Source: Chelonoidis abingdonii (Eukaryota; Chordata; Testudines; Testudinidae). From it: a stretch of 64,000 nucleotides of DNA. Positions within the stretch are counted from its first letter, which is position 1; each line of letters opens with the position of its first letter. Made by a program: the position numbers and the translations under genes. The stretch lies in NCBI RefSeq assembly GCF_003597395.2, contig NC_133771.1:133826402-133890401 (forward strand). Direction: 5' to 3'. Shown piece after piece: positions 24,430 through 35,034 of this stretch. The notes under the pieces were generated by a model. The model had not been told where the DNA came from and ran no database searches. It saw only the letters and a list, made by a program, of their open reading frames with translations.

Positions 24430-27400
24430 GGGAGAATGATTCAAATTATTACAGTCAGCTTAAACTTTAATGCAATATACCCAGTAGTACATATTTCAGC
24501 TTTAAAGCTGATGCCATTATGCTGCTATGGCAAAGTTACCAGTGGTGCTGTTACATAGTTTTACAGGTTCTTTTTCTTGGGATATAATCACTGTTCAGAA
24601 TTTGAAGAAGTGCTGCATTGCTGTTCATTTTGTGACACAGATTTCTTTTGGGAGAGCCATTGCAAGCAGCAGAAGAGGTTGCCTTCTGCCTTATTCTCTC
24701 TAAGTATAGTCAATTCTTAGGGCTTCCTGAGAACCAGGCAGTAGTGGTTTGGCTGAGATACCTGAAAGAGGGATTTGTGTACATGCTGTTTGACCACCTT
24801 TTTCAAGGACTGGTGTCTATAGTATAAATAAAACTAGTTATTCTTAAGCTATCGTGTCCTCCTCCAACAGGAAACCAACCTGCATCTGCTATTACTCAGA
24901 AGAGGGATGCCAATACATAATATTTGAAATTTTATAGCACATACAGAAATAAAAAAACCAGTCACTAAGCTAGTACTGTCTCTGATACATACTACATTGT
25001 TTTATACATTAACTGGGCTCGAACAGGGCTAGATTGTCAACACCCCCGTGCAGCCATATAAGTTTTGCTTGAGTAAAGATTGAATAGGACCTTCCAGAAT
25101 TGACCAGTAGTGAGCTTACTATAGTAAGTTAACTGTAGTAAATAATATTTGTGTTTCCACAAAAAACACTGATTTACTGTGGTAACGTACAATGATAAAT
25201 TACTCTATTTTCCCCTGGGTTATGATGCACTCCAGAACACATCTTACAGGTTTGGTGAGGTAGGCTAAAACGTAAGGAATCCTAAGTAACAAAAAAGACT
25301 GGAACAAGAAAGGAAATATTTTAAAGGAGCTGTCACCTGGTTTCTATTGCTACAGAAACCACTTCCTCTGCCTGTAGGAGTTGAAACCAGCTGATTAATC
25401 TGGAGTCTGGCTCACAGACTACATTAGTTCAGACTACTTCATGCTGTCAGGCCACAAAATAAAACAAATTAAGAAAATCACCAGTAAGATATAGGTTGCT
25501 GTATATAAGTGATTGCAAACTAATTAATGTATAAAGCCATAGAACCAAAACTTGACCACCTCTTTCACGGGAGCAAGTCATATTATCCTTTTATTCCTGT
25601 GTATAAAAGCTTCACAGCAGCCCCAAATAGGCCTGGTTGATGAGGCCACCATGGTGGGAGAAGCTGATGGCTATGCAGTCTCCACAGTTGAGACAAAGCA
25701 ATGAAAGTGGGCATGGAACTCATGCAAATGACATCCCCCTCCTCCCCCAATGGCCCTGTATGTCCTGTCCCTCTCTCATGGGATACTTTGCCATTCCCAC
25801 CTGCCCTCTGATTACTCTGGGAAGGGACTGAGCACTGGCCTGATGCTCCCTTACTTCCCTTCTGACAGCTAATTTCAGAGTGTCAGACAGCTCTTCAGGG
25901 TGAGGGACTCAGCCCCTTCGCTAGCTCCCCAGCTCTCATGCAGTAGGGGAAATATCATCCCCTGCCCCATGCTGGGTACTATGCACTGCCTCTCCCAACA
26001 TTCCCACTTCCATAAAAAATAGCATAGCAGGTCCCTCAGAGGAAAGGCTCAGGGGGCCACATAGCAGCCAGTGCCACTGGGCCTGTTCCCAACCAAGATT
26101 TCATTTTTTCCTTGCAGCCATGCAGTCCAGCCAGAATGCAGAGGTCCTGAATCTTACAGAATCAGTATACTCCAGTTCCTGTACTTCTCAGTCCCAAATG
26201 CTGGATACTGTCTGTTTCCTAATGAAGGGGTCTTCAACTCTTAGTATTTTGTAATCTATTGAAGAGTTCTCTTTTCAGTCCAGTTTTCAGGTTAGGATGT
26301 GTTATTTTCACCCCCAAACAGCACAGAAAATGCTCTGGTTCACTTACACCTAAGCTACACCAACTTTAAACTGAACTTTCTTTCAATTAATGTCGCATAA
26401 AACTCACAAATAAAATAATCTTAAACCACTGCAAATATTACACAGCCCCTAAACTAAAACCAAACTGTTCTATATCGCCATCTAGTGATGGTGAAGTGCA
26501 CATTTTCACAGAGTTGCCCCATGAAGTGTAGGAAAGTCAAGTATTTTGCATATTCTGAGGAAGTATGTGCATGTAAATTGGTAGCTGATGTTTTTCCACT
26601 ATTTCCCACAACACATTCTATTTATCTGGGTGGAGAAGAGAAGGGAAAGGATATAATATTTTTACATTGAATGAACCATTTGAATAAAAATGTCATCCTA
26701 TGGTCTTTAGAGTCCATCAGTTCCTGCTGCTTAGTTCCGCTATGAAGCCACCATCTTGCTTGTGACTTTGTGATCATTGCTGCAGCAACCCACTGTGGCA
26801 TTGTTCATAATTATATATGACTTCACAAAGAAGAGCTAGCAGGAGCAAACTAGCTTTTAAAAAAAGGTGGCGAGGGGATGCAAAAAATCGCAATAGGGTC
26901 TAAACAGAATTTTAAAAAATGTTTTCCTATGCAGTATCAACAGGTATTTACCATATTGCTAGTAGCATCTCCTATTATTAAGGTTGCCTGACTCTTCCCA
27001 TTATAGGAACCTGTTTTCAGTTGCTTAGAGCTTTGAAAAGTTTAATTATATGGGCTGAAGTTTTCAAAGTAAGGTATATGCCTCAAACTGAATTATTCTG
27101 GAAAATTTTAGCCAAAACCCTTTGACCATTTCCAATAATGAGGCGAGGGAAAAATACATTTTGTCCATGATAAAAAATTCTAGTGACCTTGCACTTGTAA
27201 AGCTCTACACCCCCGTGCTTTGGAGCAGGGGTTTAAATTTGGCTGGGGTGGTGTTTGTGTCCAGGATGTGCCTTTTGCCATCCTCATGAAAAATCCACAC
27301 AGATAAGGCATTACAGTTAAAAATAGCACAACCCAGTTAACATGGATACAGTTATATCAAGAGAAATATGTTTGTACCATTGTGCCATACTAAGGATTGT

Positions 27401-27520
27401 ACTAATTTAACCATTTCAGTTAGGCATGTGATTTTTCTACTGAAATAGTTAAATTGGTAGAAAAACTATGTGCACACCTTTGTGTGCCTTTGACTAGCTC
27501 TTCCTAAACTTATAGCAACA
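24430..27520. other. Unassigned, AT-rich; possible MITE remnant at 27300-27478
   Basis: Most of it shows nothing recognisable. The segment around 27300-27478 ('caacccagttaacatggata', 'ttaaccatttcagttaggca') has the style of the 'gtctacac' MITEs, but its ends are not defined. Confidence 0.35.
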
Positions 27521-27524
27521 AAGA

Positions 27525-27700
27525 ATTTATGACCCTTGATCTTATCAATGGTCCCCATTATGAGGTATCCTGTCTGACAATAGCCAGTACCAGATGACTC
27601 AGAGGTGGGTGCAAGAAACTTCATACTGGACGATTGTGGACTAACTTAGAAGCCATTCCCTATATTCTTCTCATTCAATGGCCAGCATATTCCTTGCAGC
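27525..27700 (-). mobile_element. CR1 3' end, antisense, decayed
   Basis: 'tcctgtctgacaatagccag' with 'taccagatgactcagaggt' and 'gcaagaaacttcat' matches the reverse of a CR1 3' UTR subfamily. The sense counterpart is at 36930-37075. Confidence 0.6.
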
Positions 27701-27794
27701 ACAAGTGTTTAAATCCCTTTCAAATTTGTATCTTAATGAAACTGTGGTTCTCAAATGAACTCACACATCAAAATGATAAAAGATAAGAACAACC

Positions 27795-28252
27795 TTTCAC
27801 TTGTGAGTGAACACTTTCACAAAGTGATCACTCTATAGCTGACCTCTCAGTCCTCATCTTGCACAACACCTTCAAAAAACGAGACTGGGATCTTAAATTC
27901 ATAACCTTGCTAGACATTAAAATTCATGGACTGAACAGACACACTGGATTTTTGATTTATTACAACAATCTATAACCCATTAACCCCTCTTTTTGTGTTC
28001 TGTGACTGCAGAATGGTCACCTTGAATGGTCTCTTACAATATGCATTAATTACTTATGCTAAATAACTTTCACCTTGTATTTAGCTGTGACACTAAATAC
28101 CTTTCTCAGACCTGAAGAGGAGACCTATGTAGCTGGAAATCTTGTCTCTCACCAACAGAAGTTTGTCCAATAAAAAAAATATTACTCTCATCCACTTTAT
28201 TTGTGTAATATCCTGGGGCCAACATGGCTACAGCACCACAAACGTGTTAAGA
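27795..28252 (+). mobile_element. Penelope-like retroelement 3' end with endonuclease C-terminal trace
   Basis: The first part, conceptually translated with frame shifts, gives 'FHKVITL'-like and 'SDHSIADLSVLILHNTFKK' peptides. These resemble the conserved tail following the GIY-YIG endonuclease of Penelope-like elements. The end carries 'gaccaacatggctac'-like and 'caccaacagaagtttgtcca' strings, a 3' tail type different from those at 6756 and 54060, so it is a second subfamily. It is heavily mutated. Confidence 0.5.
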
Positions 28253-28254
28253 TA

Positions 28255-29395
28255 TTCTAAAACAAAGAACTATGATGAAGTAAGCAGGAATAGAGTTGAT
28301 ATAGAAATAAAAAAACATTCAAGAGGCCCAGTGCTACATGACTCAAATAGAAAGGTGATGTTTAAGTAACTGCAGACATCTAATGGCAACATAAGGCATC
28401 TTCCTGAAGGAATTCCCTATAGAAATTTGGGGAACTATTTGTTTCTTTTCTTTAAATGAAGGTCTGGGAGTTCTTGGAGTGAACTGTTTGAAGAGACCTG
28501 TAGCAATGTAAAAATATTTAGTAGTTAATGAATGGTAGAAAGCTTTGTTATCTACCTGGTCATGTGATGTAGAAAGCTACAATGGCTGGAGATTGCCTTT
28601 GGTTGACCAATAAAGACTCTGAAAGTGTTAAAGCCTTATAATGCAAATCCATAGGCTACCTATATCATCACCACGGTGAGGAGTTCATAAGAACTTGTAA
28701 GACCAGGAGGCAGAAGTAAGCCTTACTCACAAAGTCACACGGCACAATTCTGACACACTGTAGGCAAGTAATACAAAATGGACATACTGTATAGGAACAG
28801 ATCATACCCTCTCCAGAAGCCTATGGAAAGTAAGAAAAGTGTAAAATATTACCATAAATGGGGCTACCTTCTGACTCTGAAAGCCCCCTTACTAGATTTC
28901 CCATCAACATTAGTTAGATAATTGATCTTGTAGAGACTGGTTGGACTGATACGAAACCACTCTGAAGTCCAGTACTAGGAGATTAAATGGGACATGCAAA
29001 TGTGGAGTTAGTAACTATGTTTACATATTTTGAGCCAATGTTTGTCCTGAACAATAAAGCTAGACTGCCTTTTCATTCACCCAATGGAAAGAAACAAAAT
29101 TCTAGGATGAATTATTTGAGGTATCAGAAAAGGTGTACTTGGTATGCAGAAGGAAGTCCTGTCAAGTCAGATCCTCAACTATGCTATGTTCACACTCACT
29201 GCAGCTGAAGAGACAGGGTGGGAAGGAGAGCTCTAAACCAATTTTCCACTGCTCCGATCTCAGACTGGGTGATTTCCTGGCATAACTTTAGAGCCACCTA
29301 AGAACTGCTCTAGGTTGCACCACTTGGAACAGTCCCATGGGGACCACTGTAAGGGCTGAGGCACTGGCAGAATACTATATGCTCAGCTTGTTCTC
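28255..29395. other. Unassigned unique sequence
   Basis: I see no recognised element or gene. Confidence 0.45.
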
Positions 29396-29404
29396 AACTA
29401 AACC

Positions 29405-29645
29405 CAGGAGCGCCGCCAGCTTTTTTGGCACCCTAGGCGGCAGAAGGTCCTGCCCCCGAAATGCCGCCCCCGACAGAGGCTGTGGAAGGTCCCTCCCCCA
29501 AAATGCCGCCCTGACAGAGGCGTCGGAAGGTCCCACCCCCGAAATACCGCTGACGACCGGGGTAGCCGAAGATTCGGTTGCTGCCCCCCAAATGTTAGCA
29601 CCTTAGGCTACTCCCTAGGTCACCTAATGAGTTGTGCCAGTCCTG
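29405..29645 (-). mobile_element. hAT-type non-autonomous element, GC-rich, with 8-bp target duplication
   Basis: The element begins 'caggagcgccgccagc' and ends 'gtgccagtcctg', so it has CAGG...CCTG ends. It is flanked by a perfect 8-bp duplication 'actaaacc' at 29397-29404 and 29646-29653. An 8-bp duplication with CAG ends is characteristic of hAT transposition. It is the reverse-orientation relative of 39492-39757: both carry 'gcctagggc(a)ccaaaa' and 'ttaggtgacctag'. Short internal units with 'gaaggtccc' and 'cccgaaatgccgc' repeat about every 55 bases. It encodes no transposase. Confidence 0.85.
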
Positions 29646-29872
29646 ACTAAACCCCAATGCAGAGTGAGGAAGGTATTGGGTGTTGTAGAGAATTCCCCTC
29701 TTACAGGGAAATCTTTGGTTGCCCCTTTAGTGGAGCAAAGGCTGAGAATCTCCCTCACATTATTCAACTAAACTTCTTATGGAATTTATGTGGATTGCTA
29801 TGTCAGCAGGGAAACAGACACACAGCAAATCCAGGGCAAGGTTACAAAACAAACATTTATTTGGCCTCTGCT

Positions 29873-29937
29873 AAATAGGAGATCAGACGAGATGATTGCA
29901 ACAGTCCCTTGTAGCTTTAAAAATTTATAAATCTGTT
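29873..29937 (+). mobile_element. CR1 3' tip, sense
   Basis: 'gatcagacgagatgattgca' through 'aaatttataaatctgttga' resembles the last ~60 bases of CR1 ('cagactagatgatc...cc-ttctggcctta...'). It is very short. Confidence 0.5.
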
Positions 29938-29939
29938 GA

Positions 29940-31150
29940 GGTTCCAGAGGAGGAGAAACTCCATCCCTACCTTGCTCACATCTGCCTAGTAGAAACCACT
30001 TTTATTCTCAGAGCCAAAATGGAGGCACATAAAATCACAGAAGATGGGCTCTCAAGAGATCACCCCCAAACAGTACATGAACAGACTTTTCATTATATCC
30101 TCCCATCTAGCAACACGACTAACTAACGACTTATACTAATAAAACCCCAAGACTATGAACGACCACATCCAGGATGCCTACCATGAATTAAGGCACAGAG
30201 ATGTGTCATAAGTCCAGTCTCTCCGGAGGGCATCTACACCTCAGACACACAAAGAGACTTGCAGTATGTAGTTTTCTGCCTGTTTTGCTTGTTTACACTT
30301 TCACACTCACTCTCACAGCCATATTCTTCAAACCATAGATGCCTGTGTGGTCTAATTCACTGAGACTTTCATGATGTTTTATAATGCAGAGAGTTATCGT
30401 ACTAGTAAGTGTGGCTACATGTAAACCAACATTGAATAAAAATCCCGTTATTGGGAAAAAATCTCTATCAGTTCAAAATATTCTATACCTCATTTTCCAT
30501 TTTGTTTGGACTGAGATGCAAAGCAGTGATTGAACAAAGTAGCAGACAGTCTTCTTTGCCTCTTACAGCCCTGAATTACTACTTCCAAACACCTGAAAGA
30601 ATAGCACATTCACTCTGTTTTCAGGTCAATAAGGGTAGGATCCGAGTCTCCATACAAGTAACAAAAGGAGAAAAATCTGAGTGGGAGAAAAGCCACAATA
30701 AACTCATGGGGTATTTTCCATCCGGGATGGCTGGCTTTTCAATATTCACACTACATAATATACAGTTACTAGAATTACTGTGTTCTATTCCAAAGAAGCT
30801 TCCGGAACCCAAGTTATTTAGCGGAGAGGAATGAATGCTAACCCAATCATTTGAAACATTAGCTAACAATATAAAAGTTTATTCCATCCAAGGGCACATG
30901 TCTCCATGGCACATCAGTAATGTTCCTCTCCCTGATGGATTCGGCTTGTTGGGTATATTTATAAAGGCTCTCTTCCCAAGATAATTGGATGGTTTGGGTT
31001 TTGGGGAATTTGTGACATTTGAAAAGAATTCTAGCATGGCAGTAAAACATTCTGAAGACTTTGCTTCATAGAAATCCTGGGGAAAATGGACAAAGCTTTT
31101 GGAGGAGAAATAAAATCTTCATCCCCAAATGACCAGGGTACCTCTTTGAC
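29940..31150. other. Unassigned unique sequence
   Basis: The open frame 30451-30834 (127 codons, plus) has no recognised domain. It overlaps a minus frame at 30621-30869. Confidence 0.4.
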
Positions 31151-31476
31151 TAGGCTGTAGTTGTCTACAGTACAAGAAAGGGGAATGATTCTCCTGTTCA
31201 TATACATGTACTTATGCTAACTTGGTGAGAGCTAGCACGAGTATAAATAGCAATGTAGTCATGGTAGCATGGATAGTGGCAGTGGAAGTATGGCTGACCC
31301 ATGCTGAGTATATACTATCGGTTTCAGGCAGGTTTGTACTCAGCACAGCTCAGCCATGCCTCCACTGTTACTACCGATGGTACGGCAGCTACGTTGTTAT
31401 TTCTACTCACACTAACTCAATGACAGCTAATATATGGATACACACGTCACACCTCAGCTTATAGTGTAGACATAGG
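31151..31476. mobile_element. MITE with 'gtgtagacata' right end
   Basis: The right end 'atagtgtagacatagg' (31461-31476) is the family terminus. The left end near 31151-31172 ('taggctgtagttgtctacag') is an altered inverted counterpart. Internal arms around 31270-31380 ('tatggctgacccatgc' against 'gctcagccatgcc') fold back. It has decayed. Confidence 0.5.
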
Positions 31477-31479
31477 CAT

Positions 31480-31929
31480 GAGGAGAATTAAAGGATACAG
31501 CTATCTGCTCCCACCAATACCACATGAAGTTGAGGACCACTGGCTCTTTTGTAATGCATGGACCCATTGGCCATGCTCCTGATTTGTCCACAATCCTCAT
31601 TCTGCTAAAGCAGTAGAGACGGAAATCTCTGTGACTTTCAGAGAAAGTGGCATCACCTTGCATGAGTGTGCTTCTCCCTGCACCGCTGACCTGGAGCTTT
31701 TAAGTGGTTTTTTGATTGTCTGCAGATGGAAGCTGGAGCCCAGGTCTTATTACTGCAGTATGGATAGGTTGCTAAAACAGTTCACCACAAACATGGAAGG
31801 TCGAGTTTAATAGCTACTTCTACTTGACACAAGCCACGTGTATTTCTTTTCTTTCTGGCTTCCCTCCCATATCTACATGTGCATACAGTAGATGTCAGCA
31901 TCTAGCAGCAGTTTCTAAATTCTTGATTG
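31480..31929. other. Unassigned unique sequence
   Basis: Nothing recognised. Confidence 0.4.
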
Positions 31930-31950
31930 GTCTATGTAATGAGGGTTGCT

Positions 31951-31996
31951 GGGGCTCGACCCTCCATGAGGAGGAGGGGAGCCACACCGGCCTCGT
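31951..31996. repeat. Left copy of ~45-bp direct repeat inside the LTR
   Basis: 'gggctcgaccctcc' then 'gaggaggaggggagccacac' and 'cggcctcgtc'. It matches 32855-32899 with only a few differences. Its partner lies about 904 bases away in the same orientation. Confidence 0.85.
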
Positions 31997-32854
31997 CTCG
32001 TCGTCCGAGGGTCTCTGTTCTCGGGACCGCAGTCACAGCTCGGGCAGTTCGGGCCCGGTGGGCGGGACTGAACAGCGGCACTATCAGAGAGGGCCCAGCC
32101 CTTGGTTCAGGCAGGGCTCCAAAAAACAGTTACAGTATTCAGTTCGCTCTGGCCCTTTGGGGCAGGGCAGAGCAGTGGCAAAGCAAAGGCGGCCCAGCCC
32201 TTGGTTCGGGTGGGGCACCAACAAACAGTTACACCAGTTTGTTTATAATGGCCTTACCAGGCCGGGGAGAGGGGGATTCTGCCACCCAGGGACGGGTGGC
32301 AGGGGGAACGCAGACCCACCCACTCCTCTGCGTTCCAGCCCGTGGCCTTAGTAGCGGTTGTCACAGCTGCAGGTGGTCAGTGGGGATCCTGACCGAAACA
32401 CACTGACATAGGCTACGGTGCCTCTGCAGCCTGACTGGGGTCAGCTGCCCCCGGGCTACTTCCTATATCCCCCTCTGTTCCTACCTGGTCCGTGGTCGCA
32501 GTCTCTGGGACATCCAGTACCATCGGTTCCTCCCAGTCAGGGCTGGGCGGCAGGTCCGGTAGTACCTCTGGGAATGCGGGCCAGGCCTGGTCTGGGGGTC
32601 CTCAGGTCCGTAGTAGGGACGTGGCAGCTTTGGCAGCTCCTCATCGTAGCGGCCGCGGGGAAGCTCTGGCAGCTCCTGGTTCCGGCCTCTGGCCTCAGCC
32701 TCCCAGTTACGAGCGTCGGCGGGCACATCTGCTCCTGAGGTGGCTGGGCTGCAACTGAAGGCTGGGGCCCGGCTTTTATTCTTCCAGGTCACCACCTGAC
32801 CCTCTGAGGGGCGGGACTTCCGCTCAGCGGTCCCGCCCCTGTGGCTGAGTGACG

Positions 32855-32899
32855 GGGCTCGACCCTCCCTAAGGAGGAGGGGAGCCACACCGCCTCGCT
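32855..32899. repeat. Right copy of ~45-bp direct repeat inside the LTR
   Basis: 'gggctcgaccctcc' then 'aaggaggaggggagccacac' and 'cgcctcgct'. It is the direct-orientation partner of 31951-31996. Confidence 0.85.
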
Positions 32900-32909
32900 A
32901 CAGTCTATA

Positions 32910-33560
32910 TTGTGAAAGGGCTAGTCCCACAGTTTAAGATTATGAAGAGGGAATCTGCAGAGTGAGCAAAAGCGTGGTAACATTTGTTTGTAGAGAACAG
33001 AATAACCACAACTTGTCTGCAAGATTTGAACCCAAAACTTTCAGCACACAATCATGTGAGTCTGCTGTTACTTGAGCTAGAAGGGTAACTTCATTTTCAA
33101 ATGGCAGTAGGAGGCTGTAATCCTCCATGTGGACTAGCCACTAGTGAGCCTTCACAAGTTTGTTACAAAAGCAGAGCAAGTGACTGATTGTACAGATTTA
33201 ACTCTGAACAACAGTTCCATAAGTGCCCTGAATCCTTAGGCATTACTATATTCTTAGTTGGGACCCACCTTAAAACTTCTAAGTTAAAGCCTTAAAATTT
33301 TAAGGCATTTTTCCAAGTGGAGAAAAAATTCAAGACAAACACTTACTAACATTTTCCCACAATTTCCAGCCTAAGCAGCAGCTCAGATTTGTTATTTTCT
33401 CAGGCCAGTCTCTCTTCCCCCCCCCCCATACCCATCCCCAGTTCTCAAGCGTATAGCAGCCAACTCTCAGTTTCAAGGCAAGCCTGTTCAAAGTGTCAGC
33501 TGTCAAAAAGAAGTCTCTCTACTGGATCTCTCAGCATCTCTAATTAAATAACCTTCTTTG
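32910..33560. other. Unassigned unique sequence with C-run
   Basis: A poly-C run lies at 33417-33427. Nothing else is recognised. Confidence 0.4.
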
Positions 33561-33563
33561 CAG

Positions 33564-33726
33564 AGCTTGGCAAGTGAGAGCTACGGAAACATCTTCTTAT
33601 GGATAATTTATGGGGATTCCTCACAGAGATACTGCAAGTGCAACGATACTATGGATACAAAGGTTCAGCAAAACCTCCATTCATCATCAAGATCAGAGAC
33701 AGCATCCTGGCAAGTGCAGAACACCA
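33564..33726 (+). other. Exon-like segment bounded by splice-like sites (weak)
   Basis: A pyrimidine-containing acceptor 'accttctttgcag' ends at 33563, and a strong donor-like 'gtaagtgttt' begins at 33727. The 163-base interval is open in one frame throughout (phase 0 from AGC, 54 codons), but the peptide is not recognised. A second frame is open over the last ~120 bases. It could be a non-coding RNA exon, a cryptic exon or chance. No neighbouring exon was found. Confidence 0.15.
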
Positions 33727-33729
33727 GTA

Positions 33730-34840
33730 AGTGTTTGCTGCACATTTGAGCCCCCACTGTAGAAAGGGAAAGAGAGGGAGAGAACTGAAGTGCCTCTACC
33801 GCAGAAAGCCCCTCTCTAGAAATGGAGGGGAGGGGAGAAAGAGAGAGAGCATTCTCCAGTTTCAAATCTTGTCACTTCCTAGAATTAGTATGGATAAAAG
33901 TCTAAAAAAAATAGGGGTGATCACAAAAGGCTATATTATTGCAACTACCACTGGAGTAATCCCAGTGACTTTGTTAACTCTTTACTTGGAGTTACACAAT
34001 CTGCCTTCCTGCCCCCAGCCCTCCCCACGTTCCAAGTGTGTCACCGGAAACCTACATTGGGAGCAAGTAGAAGCAGGGGGGAGAAAATACGACCAGGATC
34101 AGAGCGTCACAAAATAGTCTGGAAAAAAAAGCGCAGATAGCATTGCTAGTAAGTTGCAAGTTGTCTCTGCTAGCTTTTTGGTGATGTATGTAGCCCTAAT
34201 AAAATTCTGATATGAAAATGTTCAGCAGACACAAGTTCAATAATTTCTCTCAGCCTGGCATAAACAAAGGTGTCTTATGCCAAGTGGACATAACATTCCT
34301 GTTATTATTCTAGCTTTAGATTTGACACTAACTTCCTTGCTTTTGAAAACCCGAAAATGCTACCATCTGCTTGCTGAGTGGTACAAAGGGAACAATTTGT
34401 CTCCCACTAGAGAACAATGGAGCAGAGCCGATTCTAACTCCGGTATATTTTGCAGTTCAGTCAGCCCATGATTTAATGTTTATGTTAACCAATAATGTGA
34501 ATTAAACACATGAGATATGATTTTGGTCCAACATGTCCATTGATTACAGCATGCCTTTGAAATTCAGCAGGGTCAGAGCCCTGGTCCCTTTTGCTTCTCT
34601 CATGAGTTTCTGTTCAGATTTGGCTGAGGTATGAGAGAGATAAACTCTTAAAAAGTTGTTATTTCCCTTCTCTTGCTTGTATTACTTGGGAAGATCTTGG
34701 CAGCATGACAAAATAGCAACCCCTCATGAATGTTCTGAAGAGCTGGGCCCTGCATTGCTCCCAAGATAGTGGCAGTAACATATGCTGCATTGGAAACACC
34801 TGGCAGCTGCCAGAGTAACTGTAGTAGCAGGGTTTAATAG
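33730..34840. other. Unassigned unique sequence
   Basis: Purine-rich around 33765-33850 (gaga-rich). The open frame 33731-34117 (128 codons) is unrecognised. Confidence 0.4.
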
Positions 34841-34842
34841 AT

Positions 34843-35030
34843 TCATAGAATATCAGGGTTGAAAGAGACCTCAGGAGGTTATCTAGTCTGACATGCTGCT
34901 CAAAGCAGGACCAATCCCCAAACAGATTTTTTTACCCCAGTTCTCTAAATGGCCCCCTCAAGGATTGAGCTCACAATTTGGGGTTTAGGAGGCCAATACT
35001 CAAACCACTGAGCTACCCCTCCACCCCTAG
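34843..35030 (-). repeat. tRNA-derived SINE with CR1-like tail, antisense
   Basis: Read on the minus strand, the head contains an A box 'tagctcagtgg' (35016-35006) and a B-box-like 'gagctcaatcc' (34972-34962), spaced as in a tRNA gene and so usable by RNA polymerase III. The 3' part, ending near 34843 with 'aaccctgatattctatgaat', is CR1-like. That is the expected design for a SINE mobilised by CR1 machinery through a shared tail. The head does not fold as an intact tRNA by eye, so it is not a tRNA gene. Confidence 0.7.
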
Positions 35031-35034
35031 TGAA

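Larger units (their letters stand above)
31935..32902 (-). mobile_element. GC-rich solo LTR, 968 bp, with 5-bp target duplication
   Basis: It starts 'tgtaatgaggg' and ends 'ctcgctaca' (TG...CA). It is flanked by a perfect 5-bp duplication 'gtcta' at 31930-31934 and 32903-32907. On the minus strand 'gaataaaagccgggccc' (about 32787-32771) is a promoter-like TATA variant close to the 5' end, so the LTR reads on the minus strand. The element is far richer in GC than its flanks, and long open frames here (135-175 codons in several overlapping frames) are a by-product of that composition, not genes. A ~45-bp motif occurs near both ends in direct orientation. I recall this as a turtle LTR family; the superfamily is uncertain without internal sequence. 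Confidence 0.75.

Noticed and set aside
29337..29606. Open frame with repeated 'PRNAAP'-like units
   Set aside because: It is the GC-rich hAT element read through, with an ordinary internal repeat.
31824..32888. Overlapping 88-175 codon open frames on both strands as possible genes
   Set aside because: They fall inside the GC-rich solo LTR, where stop codons are rare, and all frames look alike in quality.
35006..35030. tRNA gene from the A/B box pattern on the minus strand
   Set aside because: It does not fold as an intact tRNA by eye, and it continues into a CR1-like tail, so it is a SINE head.
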